NCBI RefSeq assembly: GCF_000264995.1
Contig: NW_006767440.1
Span: 333,844-397,843, forward strand
Direction: 5' to 3'
DNA length: 64,000 bases
Source: Punctularia strigosozonata HHB-11173 SS5
Taxonomy: Eukaryota; Basidiomycota; Agaricomycetes; Corticiales; Punctulariaceae
How positions within the stretch are numbered: position 1 is the stretch's first letter; the number at the start of each line of letters is the position of its first letter. Under the pieces are notes generated by a model. That model had not been told where the DNA came from. It saw nothing but the letters and a program-made list of their open reading frames with translations, and searched no databases. The position numbers and the translations under genes are program-made. Below are positions 22,301 to 35,618 of this stretch, piece after piece.

Positions 22301-23275
22301 AATCTGTAAGCGGTTGTCTTTGTGGTCGCTCGCTTTCGCTAACATCGAATGTTCAGACGGGAGATACTGTAGAGATTGACATTCCCTTCCGCGAGTTGTC
22401 CTTCGAGGGTGTGCCCCATCGGACCAACGTGCGCCTTATGCCGACAACGGAGTGCCTCGTCCATCTATCCGACGCGCCGTTCCTTGTCGTGACACTGAGC
22501 GATATTGAGATCGCGTCACTGGAACGTGTGCAGTTTGGCTTGAAGCAATTTGATATGGTTCTCGTCTTCAAGGACTTTACGAAAACACCGCTACATATCA
22601 ATTCGATACCAAGCACGCAGCTTGATGATGTCAAGAACTGGCTAGAGTAAGGTCTATCCTTCTGCATCGCCTTCCGGGACGCTGACCATTTGGACCAGCT
22701 CTGTCGACATTCCGCTTGCCGAAGGACCGGTGAACTTGAACTGGGGACCGATCATGAAAACCATCAACGACAGTCCTTACGACTTCTTCCAGCATGGCGG
22801 CTGGAGTTTCCTCGGCGGTTCTGCCGGCGGTGAAGATGTGAGTGCCTTCGTTATTTCCCGCGTTTAGCCAAGTGCTGATGGATATCTTGCAGAGTGCCGG
22901 CTCCGATGAATCCGATACGGAGTCAGAGTTCGAAGCCGAGGACGAAGAAGTGTCAGAGTCAGAGTCGAGCGACGAATCCGACGCGTACTCCGACGCCAGT
23001 GGCTCGAGCGCCAGCGAAAGCGGATCTTACGACGATGATAGCGACGGAGACGATTGGGACGAACTCGAGCGTAAAGCCGCCAAATGTCCGTCCCGCCGTT
23101 TTTCTTTGACTCGTGACGAAGCTGACCCGAAGCCATGAATGTAGCGGACAAGAAGCGGGCAGAGACCGGACGCGGCAACGACTCTGATGTCTCAGACGAC
23201 GACCGGAGGAAAAAGAAGCCTGCTGGCAAAGCCAACGGCAAGTCCAACGGCAAGGCGCCGGTAAAGAGGAAGTAA
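19379..23275 (+). CDS. SPT16: FACT complex histone chaperone subunit SPT16
   Basis: With POB3/SSRP1, Spt16 reorganises nucleosomes during transcription and replication in the nucleus. The start [23 protein letters not shown] is typical. The N-terminal aminopeptidase-P-like lobe carries [12 protein letters not shown]; the inactive M24 lobe follows ([55 protein letters not shown]). Next are the dimerisation and middle PH domains ([86 protein letters not shown]). The C-terminal tail is strongly acidic, rich in Ser, Asp and Glu (about 22890-23075), and ends in a short lysine-rich segment. About ten short introns are needed. It looks complete and intact. Confidence 0.96.
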
Positions 23276-23437
23276 ACATAGAGGCCGGGTGATGTATTCC
23301 TGTATATTTTGAACGTATGTACATTATTTTGTCGCGGCTTCCAGTCGGCGAAGAGATTTCAACGTGGACATCGCCTCTCGCCAAGGAGCGTCAGCATCAC
23401 CAACACTTTTGTCGTCGCTATCGAATAATCCGTACGT

Positions 23438-24655
23438 TCATCCTGCAATCTTGGCTTCCCTCCACATGAAAACGACGGAGAGCGCGGCGCCAGGGCCTAA
23501 TGCGACAAACGCGATAATCTGCCAGAGCGCAAGACCGATAACCTGCAGCGGAGTGCGGCCGAGCCACAGGACAGCGATCATGCTGCTTCCGAACGAGGTC
23601 CACGAGTCCCACTGCAGGAGCTCCAGACTGTGATTCGTCTTCGTGAGCGGAGCGCTCGGAACGAAGATATATCTCAACGACGCCCAGTCCGTCTCCGCCA
23701 GGTTGTCGATGTCGAGCCGCGGGTAGAGGACGAAGGCATGGGCGGCGACGGAGATCACGAAGGAAAGCGAGTATATGAGCTGGGTGATTCCGTATCCGGA
23801 TTGCGCGCCTCTTTGGGAGGAGCGGCGGCGAATGAGCGCGAGGTGGAATCGTTGTGCAATGCCCATCCATAGGGGGAAAGCTTGCCAGATCGCCGTGATG
23901 TAAGGGTCGGTGAGGGTGAGGAACATGGCGGCGCTGGGGATGAGGTATCCGACGAAAAGGGCAAATAGTATGGCTAGGGCGTCTGCGTTGAGGATTTTGT
24001 TGCCTGCGGAGGGCCCTGTCGTAGAATGGCCGGACAGGATAAACACGAGCCAGTAAATTGGCATGGTAAGGGCAACGCTGGCATTTTGGTAGACGAGGCC
24101 GAGGAGGACAGGGAATCCGAGGAGAAATGAACGATTGGAACGAGCAGCTTCGACGAAGGGAAAAACGGCGAGAGGAGTCCAGTTGGCTAGAAATTCGACG
24201 AGGAGGGGAAGCGTAGAGGGGTGCAGGGCACCTTCAAAGAAGCTTACGAGGATGCAGAGCTGGTGGTCAATGGCCTTTACAGAAGCTTCAAGATGACAAC
24301 ATCATGTTATTAGTGGAGTTCATGGTACCACGATGGACTGTCCAACAGCGTACATACTGTATGCAAGCCGATTTGGGGAACCGGAAGAGGCATTTGAGTC
24401 CTTCGGACATGCAGCAGCGAAGAACCCTTCAGTCCCTTGGATGAACGGGATGAAATAGTACTTGACACCTGATAAAATGCAGTAGCTTGAATATCATGAA
24501 GTCATACACGAGCTTGAACATGCATCACTCACCCAGAACCTGGATGAGCGGGAATAACACGAGGGGTAAGAGTTTCCCTATCCAACGATTAATATCGTGA
24601 TGGAGTGAGCTGTTTGCTTCTACCTACAAGTGAGCAAATTCTGCTTTCGTGCCAT
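23438..24655 (-). CDS. Polytopic membrane protein, uncharacterised fungal family
   Basis: A gene of about four exons starting MARKQNLLT at 24655. The protein has roughly seven or more hydrophobic segments, for example LLPLVLFPLIQVLG, LLGFPVLLGLVYQNAS, ADALAILFALFVGYLIPSAA, ITQLIYSLSFVISVAAHAFVLYP and PLQVIGLALWQIIAFVALGPG. It ends in VVFMWREAKIAG at 23438. Hydrophilic loops contain FVPSAPL and LELLQWDSW. I cannot assign a function. The arrangement, ending GPGA...WRE, resembles fungal integral-membrane proteins sometimes found in terpenoid clusters, but this is a weak impression. It is convergent with SPT16. Confidence 0.65.
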
Positions 24656-24936
24656 GCTGAAGCTCGGAATAACAAGCGGATGAACTACAGGAAGTAACGG
24701 ACAAAGCGCGGCAGGTCTCGCAGACGCGACCTTGAATGTTACACGGGCGACGTTTCAATGATTCCGCAGTGCACCTCCATGTCGGCGAGCTTCGCTCTGC
24801 TACTCCTCTTTTCTTCAGAATACCTATTGCCTGCCATTCACAACTCGCTTGTGCGGGAGACTACGCACTACTTGAAAAACTCTCCTTACTTGTAACCATC
24901 TGATGTGGGCATAAGAAACGGTTCTGTTATGATACC

Positions 24937-25989
24937 ATGCCGAAAGTCCGCAAACGCAAAGTCCCGGTAACGAGAACGAGCACAAACACCTCCGCAACGA
25001 AATCCCCCGAGGCGACAGCTGCAATCATACGCAGATTCCACGTCCTTATAAAACGCCGGGCTCAACTGATTGCGCAAAGACCTGGACGCCAGCAAGCTAC
25101 GCTCGTGAGTGGCAACCAGAAGGGGAAGAGGCGCGCTATCGATACCAACGCCGCGGAGCTGGAGCAGATTGACAAAGAGATCGAGGAACTCGGAGGACTG
25201 GATGAGTACCAACGAATGTCGACCATCGGACAGGGACAGGACCGAGGCGGAGGCAGCGAACGTGTTTTGATCCTCTGGCTACAAGAGCTAGGTTATGGCC
25301 CTAACCGCCCTCCAGGACGAATGGCGGGAGTTACCCGTCTCAAGTACGCTTTTCCCCTCGCGATCTGGTGCTATGCATAATCCGTGCTGCAGGTTACTGG
25401 AAGTCGGCGCTTTGAAACCAGATAACTACCGGTCATGCCAAGATTGGATAAATGCGACACCAATGGACCTTCACTCTCGGCATCCGGAGATCCTAGAGCA
25501 GGACTTCCTTCTGATGGATCAGGATCTAAACCGCGCGCAATGGGACGTCATCAGTCTGAGCTTGGTCATTAACTTCGTCCCAGACGCAAAGGAACGAGGT
25601 ATAGTACCTTCAATGTCGCAGAAACGATTCATTACATATCATTGCCAGGGAAAATGCTACGTATTGCTCGTAACATGCTTCGCCCCGACGGGTTACTTTT
25701 CCTTGTTGTGAGTATGAATATCCATTCACCTCGCACTTCGGTTGACACCGGTATATAGCTCCCGCTACCATGCGTCGCGAACTCGCGGTATCTAACGTTT
25801 GAGCACATGCAAGCAATCATGAGCACATTGGGCTTCGCACAGATCAAGGAACGTTGGCGGCATGGCGGCAAGATGGCTTATTGGCTGTACCAAAAGACCG
25901 ATGTGAACGAGAACGTATCGATGACATTGGGAAAGAAGGCAGTGCTGAGACAAGGTGGTTCCAGGAATAATTTCTCTATCCTATTATGA
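24937..25989 (+). CDS. BMT2: 25S rRNA adenine-N1 methyltransferase (BMT2 family)
   Basis: Bmt2 methylates N1 of one adenine in large-subunit rRNA in the nucleolus using SAM. The lysine/arginine-rich start (MPKVRKRKVP) suits nucleolar targeting. Family marks are GGLDEYQRMSTIGQ, then RGGGSERVLILWLQELG, LLEVGALKPDNY (the SAM-binding strand, split by an intron near 25340-25395), ATPMDLHSRHPEILEQDFLLMD, WDVISLSLVINFVPDAKERG, MLRPDGLLFLVLPLPCVANSRY and MAYWLYQK. Introns also fall near 25600-25650 and 25710-25762. It stops at 25989. It is divergent from the membrane-protein gene across about 280 bp. Confidence 0.88.
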
Positions 25990-27003
25990 CTTCGGAGCAC
26001 TGCAGTGCCGTCTATCTTCTGCTTCGCCTGGAACGCGGAAAACAGCCCTTTCCAGTTAGCATATTCCGTCGCGGTCTACGCAGTATATGATATCTTTCTC
26101 CTAACGTTTTCCGTCCATGAACTCATGCTTGGTCCCTTTGACATCGCGGCAAATATAGCCAGACGGTCGTAAGCCCTGGCTTTCATGACCGTGTCCCCAC
26201 ATGAGCCCTCTGACGCACCATTTGTATGCCCTACAGGAATTTGATTTGTTATCCTGTAGTTTTGCATGCGTTGAGTGCGAACACTGAGACATAAACGAGC
26301 CATCATGAAGCAGACGGGTGCTGATACACTGGCGATGACATCTTATATATCGGGCTTCATCATCACCATTCAGTAGTGTGTCTTCTTGCTTGGGCTATAT
26401 ATTTGGTGGTGACGGAGAGTGCATCGAACCAGACGACATCGCATATGCACTTGATACAGCAGTGCGTGAATCGCAGCCCGATCCGAGCAGATGGGCAACG
26501 TACATTCATATGGGGATCTGATGCGTATCGAAGGCAAAGAATGTGGCGTACAATGTATATAGTACTGTCGCTAACTTATGGGGCTTCGAGTATTTCGTTG
26601 TTGAGAAGTAACGTGTCAATGGGTCATGAACTAGCAAGTGGATGTTAGCTGTAAGACCTACATTTTATTCTCATGGGGCTTACTTCGGACGCATGTGTTT
26701 CCGAGGTCAGACTGCAGACCCAGCTGATGTTGAACGAAGCCCGGAAATGGCGAAGTACATATGCGAATCGCAGGTCGAAGTGAAAGCCTACATAACGTGA
26801 CTAATCCGATACACGTAATAGCTCAACGTAGCTTGATTAGTTTGCTCAAGGCTTGCTGCAATCCCCCACACCTCTGGCGTCCCTGTCTCAGGCTACAAAG
26901 GATACAAACCGAGCGAGCTTGCGTCCCTATAACCTACGGCTCAGAGAAAAAAACGGAGCTGGGCCACCGGTAACCTCTTGGACACGTCCAGGTCTACGTC
27001 AAG
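25990..27003. other. Intergenic region upstream of PRP38
   Basis: About 1 kb with only short open frames and no conserved motif. The last part must hold the PRP38 promoter and 5' untranslated region. I looked for tRNA A/B boxes and C/D snoRNA boxes and found none convincing. Confidence 0.45.
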
Positions 27004-28124
27004 ATGGCGAATACTACCGTCCGCGGCGCGCTCGCTATCCACGGCCAGAACCCTCAGGTAAGCAATGCGCTGATTGGTAACACTGAGGTCAGAAGCAGAT
27101 TGAGTGTTCCAGTATCTAGTCGAAACCGTCATCCGCAACCGTATATACGAATCGGCGTACTGGAAGGAACACTGTTTCGCGCTGACAGGTGCGTTACTCC
27201 ATCCCGTACGCCCAATGTCCCGTTCCCAACCAGACATTGCCTTAAGCCGAGAGCTTGATCGACAAAGCTATCGAACTACGCTATATTGGAGGCGTGTACG
27301 GGAACCAGCGTCCAACAGAGTACATCTGCCTTCTGCTGAAGCTGCTCCAGATTCAACCGGAGAAGGAGATTCTCATAGAATACCTCCAAGCCGACGAGTT
27401 CAAGTATGCCTCACCGCCAGCCCCCACCGACCCCTTTCGGTTGATTCCTCTGACTCCACAGATACCTCCGCGCTCTTGCAGCGCTCTATATACGCATGAC
27501 ATTCGCCGCGGTCGAGGTGTACGAACTGTTAGAACCGCTTCTGAAGGACTATAGGAAGCTACGAAACAGGAGTATGGGTGCGTCGCAGCGTCCCGAGCAT
27601 TTATATGCGCCTTAACATAACCTCATCCAGCCGGATATACCCTGACCTACATGGACGAGTTCGTTGACGCCTTGCTGAACGAAGAACGCGTCTGCGACAT
27701 CATCCTTCCTCGCATACAGAAACGGTCGATTCTCGAAGAGAACGGCGAAATCGGCCCCCGAAAGAGTCGGTTATTGGACGCCATGGAAGGCAAAGATGAA
27801 GAAGAGCGTAGTCGCAGTCGCTCTCGGACCCGGTCCCGCTCAGGTTCCAGATCAAGTCGCCGCTCAAGAACGAGTTCCGGCAGCGTTTCAGGTGCCTCCG
27901 CGCGCGGGTCTCGAGGAAGCGCCAGCGTTGGCTCCCGCTACGTCTCGCGCTCCAGGTCAAGGTCACGGTCGGGAACGCGATCACCGGTGTCGGATGCAGG
28001 TTCGCGGTATGTGTCGCGAACTCCGTCGCGCAGTCCGTCGAGATCCCGCTCCGGCTCACCTACACGAGACGGAGCTGCGCAAAAAGCCGCGGGCGCGTCG
28101 CCTAACGGAATGGAGGTCACATAG
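27004..28124 (+). CDS. PRP38: Pre-mRNA splicing factor PRP38
   Basis: Prp38 is a U4/U6.U5 tri-snRNP or B-complex protein needed for spliceosome activation in the nucleus. The start MANTTVRGALAIHGQNPQ splices to YLVETVIRNRIYESAYWKEHCFALTA and then ESLIDKAIELRYIGGVYG, NQRPTEYICLLLKLLQIQP, EILIEYLQADEFKY, LRALAALYTRMTF and YTLTYMDEFVDALL, all canonical PRP38 sequence. After PRIQKRSILEENGEI comes an Arg/Ser-dipeptide tail (about 27800-28060), present in animal and many fungal orthologues but not in budding yeast. At least four introns are needed. The stop TAG is at 28124. Confidence 0.95.
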
Positions 28125-28380
28125 TGTATGTGCCGGAAGCATTAACAACAGTATACTATGTCTAGCTAATTTTGTGATACAATGGGGTAACGGTAACATA
28201 GCATCGCTGTCATGAATATCGTCCAAAGTGGGTTCCGTGGGCGGGAGACTAGTGGTACAGTACAGTGTGACGGTGAAGACCCAAAGAACATGCGAAATAT
28301 ATGACACAGATAACACAAGACGACGATAAAGCGTTGCTCAAGCCTGGAAAACCGTGCGTGCGACCTATTCGAGCGATACG

Positions 28381-31300
28381 TTAGACCGGAACATACTGCG
28401 CGAGCGTCATCGACGAGGAACATACACTCTCCAGCAATAGGGTCACCTCCGACGCGATGCGAACGAACTCCTTGCTGGCAAATTCGTACTTTGGGTTGCG
28501 CATCAGCTCAATGAAGGTGACCATGGCTCCCCACGGATGAGGGCGATGGACAACGAAGCGTTCCAGCAGCACCCTCGTCACGACTTCACCGAAGCGGCCC
28601 TCCTGGATCTCGAGGAAAAGATGAAGCACCAGGGAGCTGAACCATTGAGTGTGCGCGTTAGGGTAACGGAGATGCAGCACCATCGAAGAGAGCAGGTGAT
28701 ATTGGCCTACGGCACATGTCAGAGGGTGATATTGAATGGATTCAACCCGACTGGCTTACCTTCCATATCGAGATTCGTTGCCAAGTACTGCAGCGCGACG
28801 ACACCGGGGTCGGTCGGAACGAACAGGGTCGCGCCGCTTCGTACTTTTGCTTGTGCGACGGATGACATCCCGATATACATCACGAGGGAGTTAATGAATG
28901 ATAAGTCGTATCCCTCCGGAGATCCCTCAGTGCCATCAGCGACATGGAGACGACTCTTGAGCGATGGGAGGAACAATGGGGTCCCGCGGTTTACCAGATA
29001 CTGGTCTAGCTGACTGCGCAGTTCGGGGTCCCGTAAGCCGGCCGCGAAGTCGGATAGCACGGCGGGTATGGGGCCCATTTCCGGGATAGCGTCCAACTTG
29101 AGGTCGCGAAGGTTGGGATCCGGCAATATGAGGCCGGCGGGATAGGCACTCAATATGATGTTGCGCATCTGAACGCAGCGAGGGGGTATGGCATCGCAGA
29201 GGGTGAAGTAGTACTCGCTGAGGAACTCGGGGAAGTCATGCAGGAGGACGAGGAGGAGGCGAAGTGTGCCACGGTATAGATCTTTCATCGCAGGCTGAAG
29301 GTCGGCATTCTTAAGGAATGGTGCCAAGAACTTGAAGAGGGATAGCAGCAGTTCGTGGAAGCTCGACCATCCCTGAGTACACGATGAGAGGGTCTCATAC
29401 AATAATACAATAACCGACTGACCTCACGATGCTCCGACATCAGTAGGTTGGGCATGAAGTGGCGGTGAGAGACGAGGCACGTCCAAGAGAATGCGAAACC
29501 TGGGAAGTAGCGGGGCTGCAATGAGCTGAACGTCTCGCTGGTAATCCGAACATTAGCAAGTGCATAATCTGATCATGAATGATATCTTACCTGATCGTCG
29601 TGAGGAAGCGGAAGTAAACAGAGCCCAAGCTCGATTTTATCGCGTGGAAGTCATTGACGAGGCTCGAGAAGAAACGGAAGAAAGGTTTCTGCTGGAACGC
29701 CATTCCCTGCTCCTCATGCAGGTGGGCCAAGATGAGGGTGACAGTAGAGAGAATTTTCTTCAGATAGTAGACCTTCGCCTGGTCAAAGCCCATGCCTGTC
29801 TTGTCCCCTTGGAAACGGACGAGCATCGTCACCAGTCTGGCAAAAGCATCGACGGCTTGGAACGCGTAGTCGAATTGACCGGTAGCCACACTCCTTACAT
29901 AGTGACTGATACTCGCCTCGCCACAGACCCTGAAGAAGAGCAGAGACACGTCATCCGTGCTGAGGACGCGCGTCTTCTCAAGCTCCCGAACGAAGTATTC
30001 GAAGTGGACGTCGAGCTTGGGAGAGCGTTGGTAGATACCGACCCATCGCTGGAAGTGAGCTTGCATCTGACTGCGTAGTTCGTCGGTCTCCAATTTGGCG
30101 GACGGAATGCGCGTCACGGGGTCTTGGGCCATTCTTGAAGCCGGGCGACGCACGCCACGAAGGTCGTCCACAAGGGATATGACACTGATAACAGTAAGGA
30201 AGCAATTCCTCGGTAGTTGCATATTACTCACTCCTCATTCGCCGTGCCTTCGCGGTAGATTTCAATCAGGCGGGGGACGCAGGTAACAAATTGATGATGT
30301 GAAGCAACAGGAGGATTAGCGGTGACGCATTCGCGGATCAAGCCAGCGACATAGGTTTGCAGGATTGGTCGAGGGTTTGCCAGAAGTTTCGCTAGATGAA
30401 CATCTTGCTGAGAAACCTTGAGCAAGCCGCTCTTGAACAAGAGCACAGTGACAGGCACGTTGAACTTCCGCTGGTGGTTGCCCGACATCAATATTTGTGT
30501 ATAGGGGTTTATCCTATACTCACATCGTCTTCCGCCTCGGCCAACCAGGGCAAGGCTTCCTGTCTGACGTCCCGGAACATATCGCACAGTTGCTGTAATA
30601 ACGCCACGTAGATCTCCCTTCCAAGTTGCGACTGCGTTCGGTAGAGGCATTGTACTATCTTCTGAGACAGCGCAAGCGCAGTGTGACTTGGCTCCGCCGA
30701 CTCGGTCGTGAGGAAGAGAACCTGTCGGACTAACTGTCGGACTTCGTGATTGGCCGGAAGAGCAGTCAGCGAGTCGACTGGCAGCTGCTCGAGGATAGCA
30801 TCCAATTCCTTCACAATGATCTGACGGGCCGTGAGGAGACGAACAGTGAAACAAAATAATGTCGCATACGAGGAAACGCTGCATTGCTTCAGCATGGGAG
30901 AATGCATTAGAGTTAGCCACGGGTTGGTCTGGGGGCGGCGTGGCAGAATAAGTAGGCGGTTCGTTCCTGGTATAGGATACTGTAGAGCCAGGTCGGCTCG
31001 TCATTAAACGCTTGGGGTCATTGCCTATAAGGTTGTCAATGGGTTAGCCAGGTATTTCATGGCGAAGAATAGAAAAAATCACCGAAATCTTCATAAACTC
31101 GTAACTGCACAGGTTGAACTCCACTGGCTTTAATTCTGAGAGGATCCGGCAGCGGCACGGGATATATATTCTGAGGTGGTGCTTGAACGTCCCAGTATGG
31201 CTGGTTGGGCCGTTGCTAACAAACAGTATTGGTAACAGTCTCTTACACAGTCAACGGTGGCATACCTGATTGTGTCGTCTGCGTCCCTCGTAGGATGGCA

Positions 31301-34300
31301 TGAGAGCGTCGTCGATTTCATCCACAGCCCGGTCCTTCGCGGCTTGTTCGATGGCTTGGCAGGCGAATTCTAGATTGTCTTGCACTAAAAGCATGATGAT
31401 CTGTTCTGATATGATCTGGAAGGGAGCGATTTTAGAGCCGTCAGTCTTGCGATGCACCGGCGAGGGAGTACTCACTTCGCCAAAGCCATGTTCAGCCAAA
31501 GACTGCCGCATGTGGGTAGCAAGATTGCTTCTGAGCGGTTCTTTACACGTCACCAACGCCAGGCTTCCGGCTAGCTTCTGGGCCATCATGTGGGCAGACT
31601 TTTGCAGTCGATCCACATTGGTGTCCGTGGCAAAGTCCTTGACGACCAACTCCCTAGTAGAGATGCCGGCTATAGTGACTGAGCGCTCGACAACAGGCAG
31701 AATGATCTGCGCTACGAGTGAGCAAAAACGACATTTGCACCACCGTTCCACTGACCTCACGAACTGCCCGATCGACACCCAATTGGATCGCTCTCTTGAA
31801 TGCTATGTTTGTATGCAAAGGGGCGAGCTGCGGACTGATCGTGACAAGCGAGAGCAGACTTGACAAGATTCCCTCGATATGAGAACCGACGGCCCGCCCT
31901 GAGTCTGAGGCAGCTGGAGGACCAAGACCTAGGACATGAGGGTCGGCATGCAGCTGGTTGGACGGATCGTAACCGCCCATAGGAAGCGAGTCGATGTCCG
32001 GAACATAATCCAACGCCGGTTCGGACAATAGTGGGCGATTGCGAATCAGACTCGTGGCCTCCACAGTGTCGAGATTGATGTTGAGCGCCTTGCAGAGCAC
32101 CTCGATTTCGAACTTGAGATTGAGCTTAAGCTCTGCGAAATGGTACAGTTCAGCCAAAAGCCCGATGACGGCCATTAGCCACGGGTTGGGCGGCCTGAAC
32201 ACCTTAGAGGACGCGCATGGCTCTAGAGACTTGCAGACGAAGGGTATGGCCACGATCAATCGGGTATTATCAAATGCCTCGAGGAGCAATTCCTTGTAGG
32301 CAAGGTTTTTGTGCTTGATTGGTTGATCGCGAGCCAGGGTGATTGTCCCAAGCCAGGAGCCGACATTCTTGAGAATGGCTCGCTCTGAGCTTGACTGCAT
32401 CGTCTTATCGGAATTGAGTAAGGCGGCCGATTTGACGAAGGTCTCGTGCAAGATGAACCGGAAAAGTGTCTTGCTGCCGATGGCATCGAGAAAGCGGAGG
32501 TAGAGTTGATGGTTGTTCGGTTCTGTGCTGACACGTTGATCGACGAGATAGTTGGCGAACCACCTTGAGTAATCGTCTTTGAACTGTTCACGCATCTCGT
32601 CTATCTTGCTCTCGAAGTTACTCGGAGCAAGATTGTTGACGATGAATAGCATCTTGTCGGACGATTCCTCAGACGGGGGCTCGATGTCTCCTGGGATTGA
32701 GTCTGGCTGTATGGCGGTGAAAGGGGGTTGTATATCGGGGGCGTGGCCGTTGACGACCGTCAGTGCGGCGGGATTGGATGATTTATCAGAACTGTTCGCG
32801 AGTGCTCGATGGATGATGGGTCCGAGTTCAGGTCGTTGCTGGAGGAGGTTGGGTATTTCGAGGAGAAGTTCGCAGAGAGGACGCCATTCGGCAAGCCGGC
32901 CCTCGAATCTCGCAAGGGCCTCCAAGCCGAACTTGAAGAGATTGGTCTGAGGCGGACACTTGAGAGCGTCCATAACGCATCGGATGGCAATCCCGAGGGG
33001 TATGTAGTCGACGAGCTCGTACTGGATCAACGAGCCGAAGAGGTAGCCGGTCATGGCCAGCTCACGTGCCGGGTAGTAAGCTTGAAAGAACTTGTACTCG
33101 TCGAAGAGGAAATGAAGCATGCAGGAGAATATCTCATTCTCCCGCGGGTTCGTGGAGTTCTTGAAGCGCTGCAGCATGACGATGACCTCGTCGATGGTAA
33201 TCGACTCGTCGTACATCTGCTTGTAGATGCTATCCACTTCCGCTTCGATCTCCGGAGAGTAGCTAACGACAGTGAACCCAGGCTCGACTTCCGAACCCGG
33301 AGTCAGATTCATGAGCCGCGGGTGCACTTGCAAGCACGAGTTGCGAACTTCCAGGCAGTAGTCAACGTCCTTCTTCTCCATCATGCTCGAGCTGAAAGTG
33401 GAAGTTCGTTAAGAGGTTTCGTTGGCACGAGTGCAACCACCTCACCTGTTGCGCAATGTACGTAGGAAGATGGTAATGGTTTGCGGATTTAAGGGCATAG
33501 TGCGCTGGGAGTCGACGGCCACCTCAGACGTCCGCGCAGCCTTCTCGCTCTCCATCTTAGCCTGCAAGAAGTCCAGGATTGCCATGAGGAACTCCTTTCC
33601 GTGAGTATTGATGTTGTCCTGCAACCACTTATCCAGGTTGAGGTACTCGCGGCGAGACGCAAGCGCAGCGACGTCAAGTGCAAAAGTGAACGGTTGCACA
33701 TCCAGCAACGAGTCCAGAATCTGCGGAGATATCAGCATTACGCTCCTATAAGAAATCACAGTCTTCCACGAACCTTGAGATCCTGGGCTACATCTAGGAT
33801 CCGCGTGATATTCACTTCGCTCTCGTTGTAGAAGTCACGGAAAGCGTCTGTGAGGTATGTTGGACGTATTTGCCATATACGCATGAACACAAGCTGATGG
33901 TTGGGATGCCCATTTAGAAACATGTGAAGAAGCTTGTCCCCATACTCTCGACGGATGCCACTCCAATCTGGCCGCTGGGATCATACACTCAGTAAATCGG
34001 TTGCTCGGCCACAGCAAAGTGGGCGAGACGAACCTCAACCTGTAAAAGGCCCATGTGAACCAGCTCTGCACTGATTTTGACGGCTTTGTCGAGCATTTCA
34101 TGTACGCAGCTGACAATCTCCGGTGTGCCAATCTCCGAGAACCTGACCAGGACCTCGAAGAGGTCTAGCGAGTTCCAGGTGTGACCCTGAACGTTTGCGG
34201 CGAGTGACTTAATAGTAGGGCTCGCCACGGAGACGTCGTCGACCGTAACAATCCTCCGGCCAGGAAGCGTCACGAAGTTGAAGGTGTCGCCGGGGAGTGA

Positions 34301-35618
34301 TAGCAGTGCGTCAAGCAAACGCAGTTGAGCAAGGGCGTTGTCCCAGATGTCCCAAAATCCAGTAACTGCGTGAGGTTCGGCATCTTCGGGAGAGTTCAGG
34401 AGTATCGCGATTAACAACTTGAGCGTCGCGGTGTCCACGCTATGCCGATCAGGCCAGTCGAACGACCTGATGACGGCAGGCCAGTCTAGCTTTGTGTGCT
34501 GCAAGAGTTTCGTGAGGTAAGTGAGGGAGCGTCGAAGGGCGTTTTCCGGACTCACAAAGCTACCAAACGCTGCGACGAGAGCGCTCACGTCGCCCACGCC
34601 CACGCCCTCCACCGCAAACCGAGCCAGAGCTTGAACCACCTCCAAGAGCTGACTGTCGGTAGGCGGGTTGGCGTCCGTGATGCCAAATCGGAAGAGCAGT
34701 GCCCGCATGCTCTGCACGTCTCCCGTATTTTCCGGCCCAAGGTCGATGAAGGTGTCCACGAGATCGGTACCCGGCGCCAAACTGCCATTGTTGTCAGCGT
34801 GTCGTAAAAAATCAGCTCGATGGCTACCCACCTTAAGTTCGGAAGAATCCTCTGCAGGATCGGCTCGATGATCTCGTCGCCGTACTTCGTCCTCGCGGCC
34901 CGCAGGAGTTCCTGCCTTTGAAGCGCGTCCAACACCGGTGCGTCCGCAGGAGGGTCGGAGAGCAGGTTCGTCAGCAACTTCGCGAGCTGGCTCGGGTTAA
35001 GGTCGGCATGGTCGAAGGATGGATGCTGGCATAACGAGAGCACCGCGTTCTCCCACTCCAGCCGGATGATGTTCTGCGCCTGCGTCGCGAGGTCCTTACG
35101 CGTCGGCGCCGCGACTATGGATGCCGCGAGCACCAGCCGCTCGAGCGGGCGCAGACCGACGCGGTCCACAAAGCGAGCGAGATCAAAGTGCCGGAAGACG
35201 TCGCCTTCGCCTTTATCGATTCCATCACGAAAACGGTCGGCTAGGAAGGGGTCCCGGGCGAGTCGCTGTGTTTCTTGAATCAAGAGGCGGAAGGTGAGGG
35301 CAGTGGACGGGTCGAAGGCAGAGGAGGCGGCGGAAGAGGAGAGGCGAGCTTGCGAGTGGACTATGAGGCGGCGGATGAAGTGGAGGTACGTGTCGACACC
35401 GTGTTGTTCGGACAGCTGCACAACGTTGGGAAAAAACGGTCGATGATGAGTTTATCGCACACGCGAGCCCAACCGCCAGAGTTGAAAGCACATACCGAGC
35501 GTATCTCGGCCTGATTCCGTTCAAAATTCTCCTCCGTGAGCGTCGACAACAGGAACACGATCTGCGCCTTGACGATGGTGTGTATGTTCGTGTCACGCGT
35601 CGGCGGGGGGTTGTCCAT
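28381..35618 (-). CDS. NOT1: CCR4-NOT complex scaffold subunit NOT1/CDC39
   Basis: Not1 is the cytoplasmic and nuclear scaffold that holds the CCR4-CAF1 deadenylases and the NOT module. The first ATG gives MDNPPPTRDTNIHTIVKAQIVFLL. A helical N-terminal region covers roughly 34.0-35.6 kb. The TTP-binding-type repeat lies around 32.8-33.4 kb (IYKQMYDESITIDEVIVMLQRF, LAMTGYLFGSLIQYELVDY). The MIF4G CAF1-binding domain lies around 32.0-32.65 kb (LKNVGSWLGTITLARDQPI, HKNLAYKELLLEAFDNTRL). The CAF40-binding DUF3819 region lies around 31.25-31.9 kb. The NOT1 C-terminal superhelical domain covers 28.4-30.2 kb, with NPKYEFASKEFVRIASEVTLLLESV near the stop. The gene looks whole, with many short introns, about 2,100 residues in all. 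Confidence 0.95.

Noticed and set aside
26000-27000. Possible C/D snoRNA from TGATGA-like and CTGA-like words
   Set aside because: The boxes are not correctly ordered or spaced and no terminal stem is visible.
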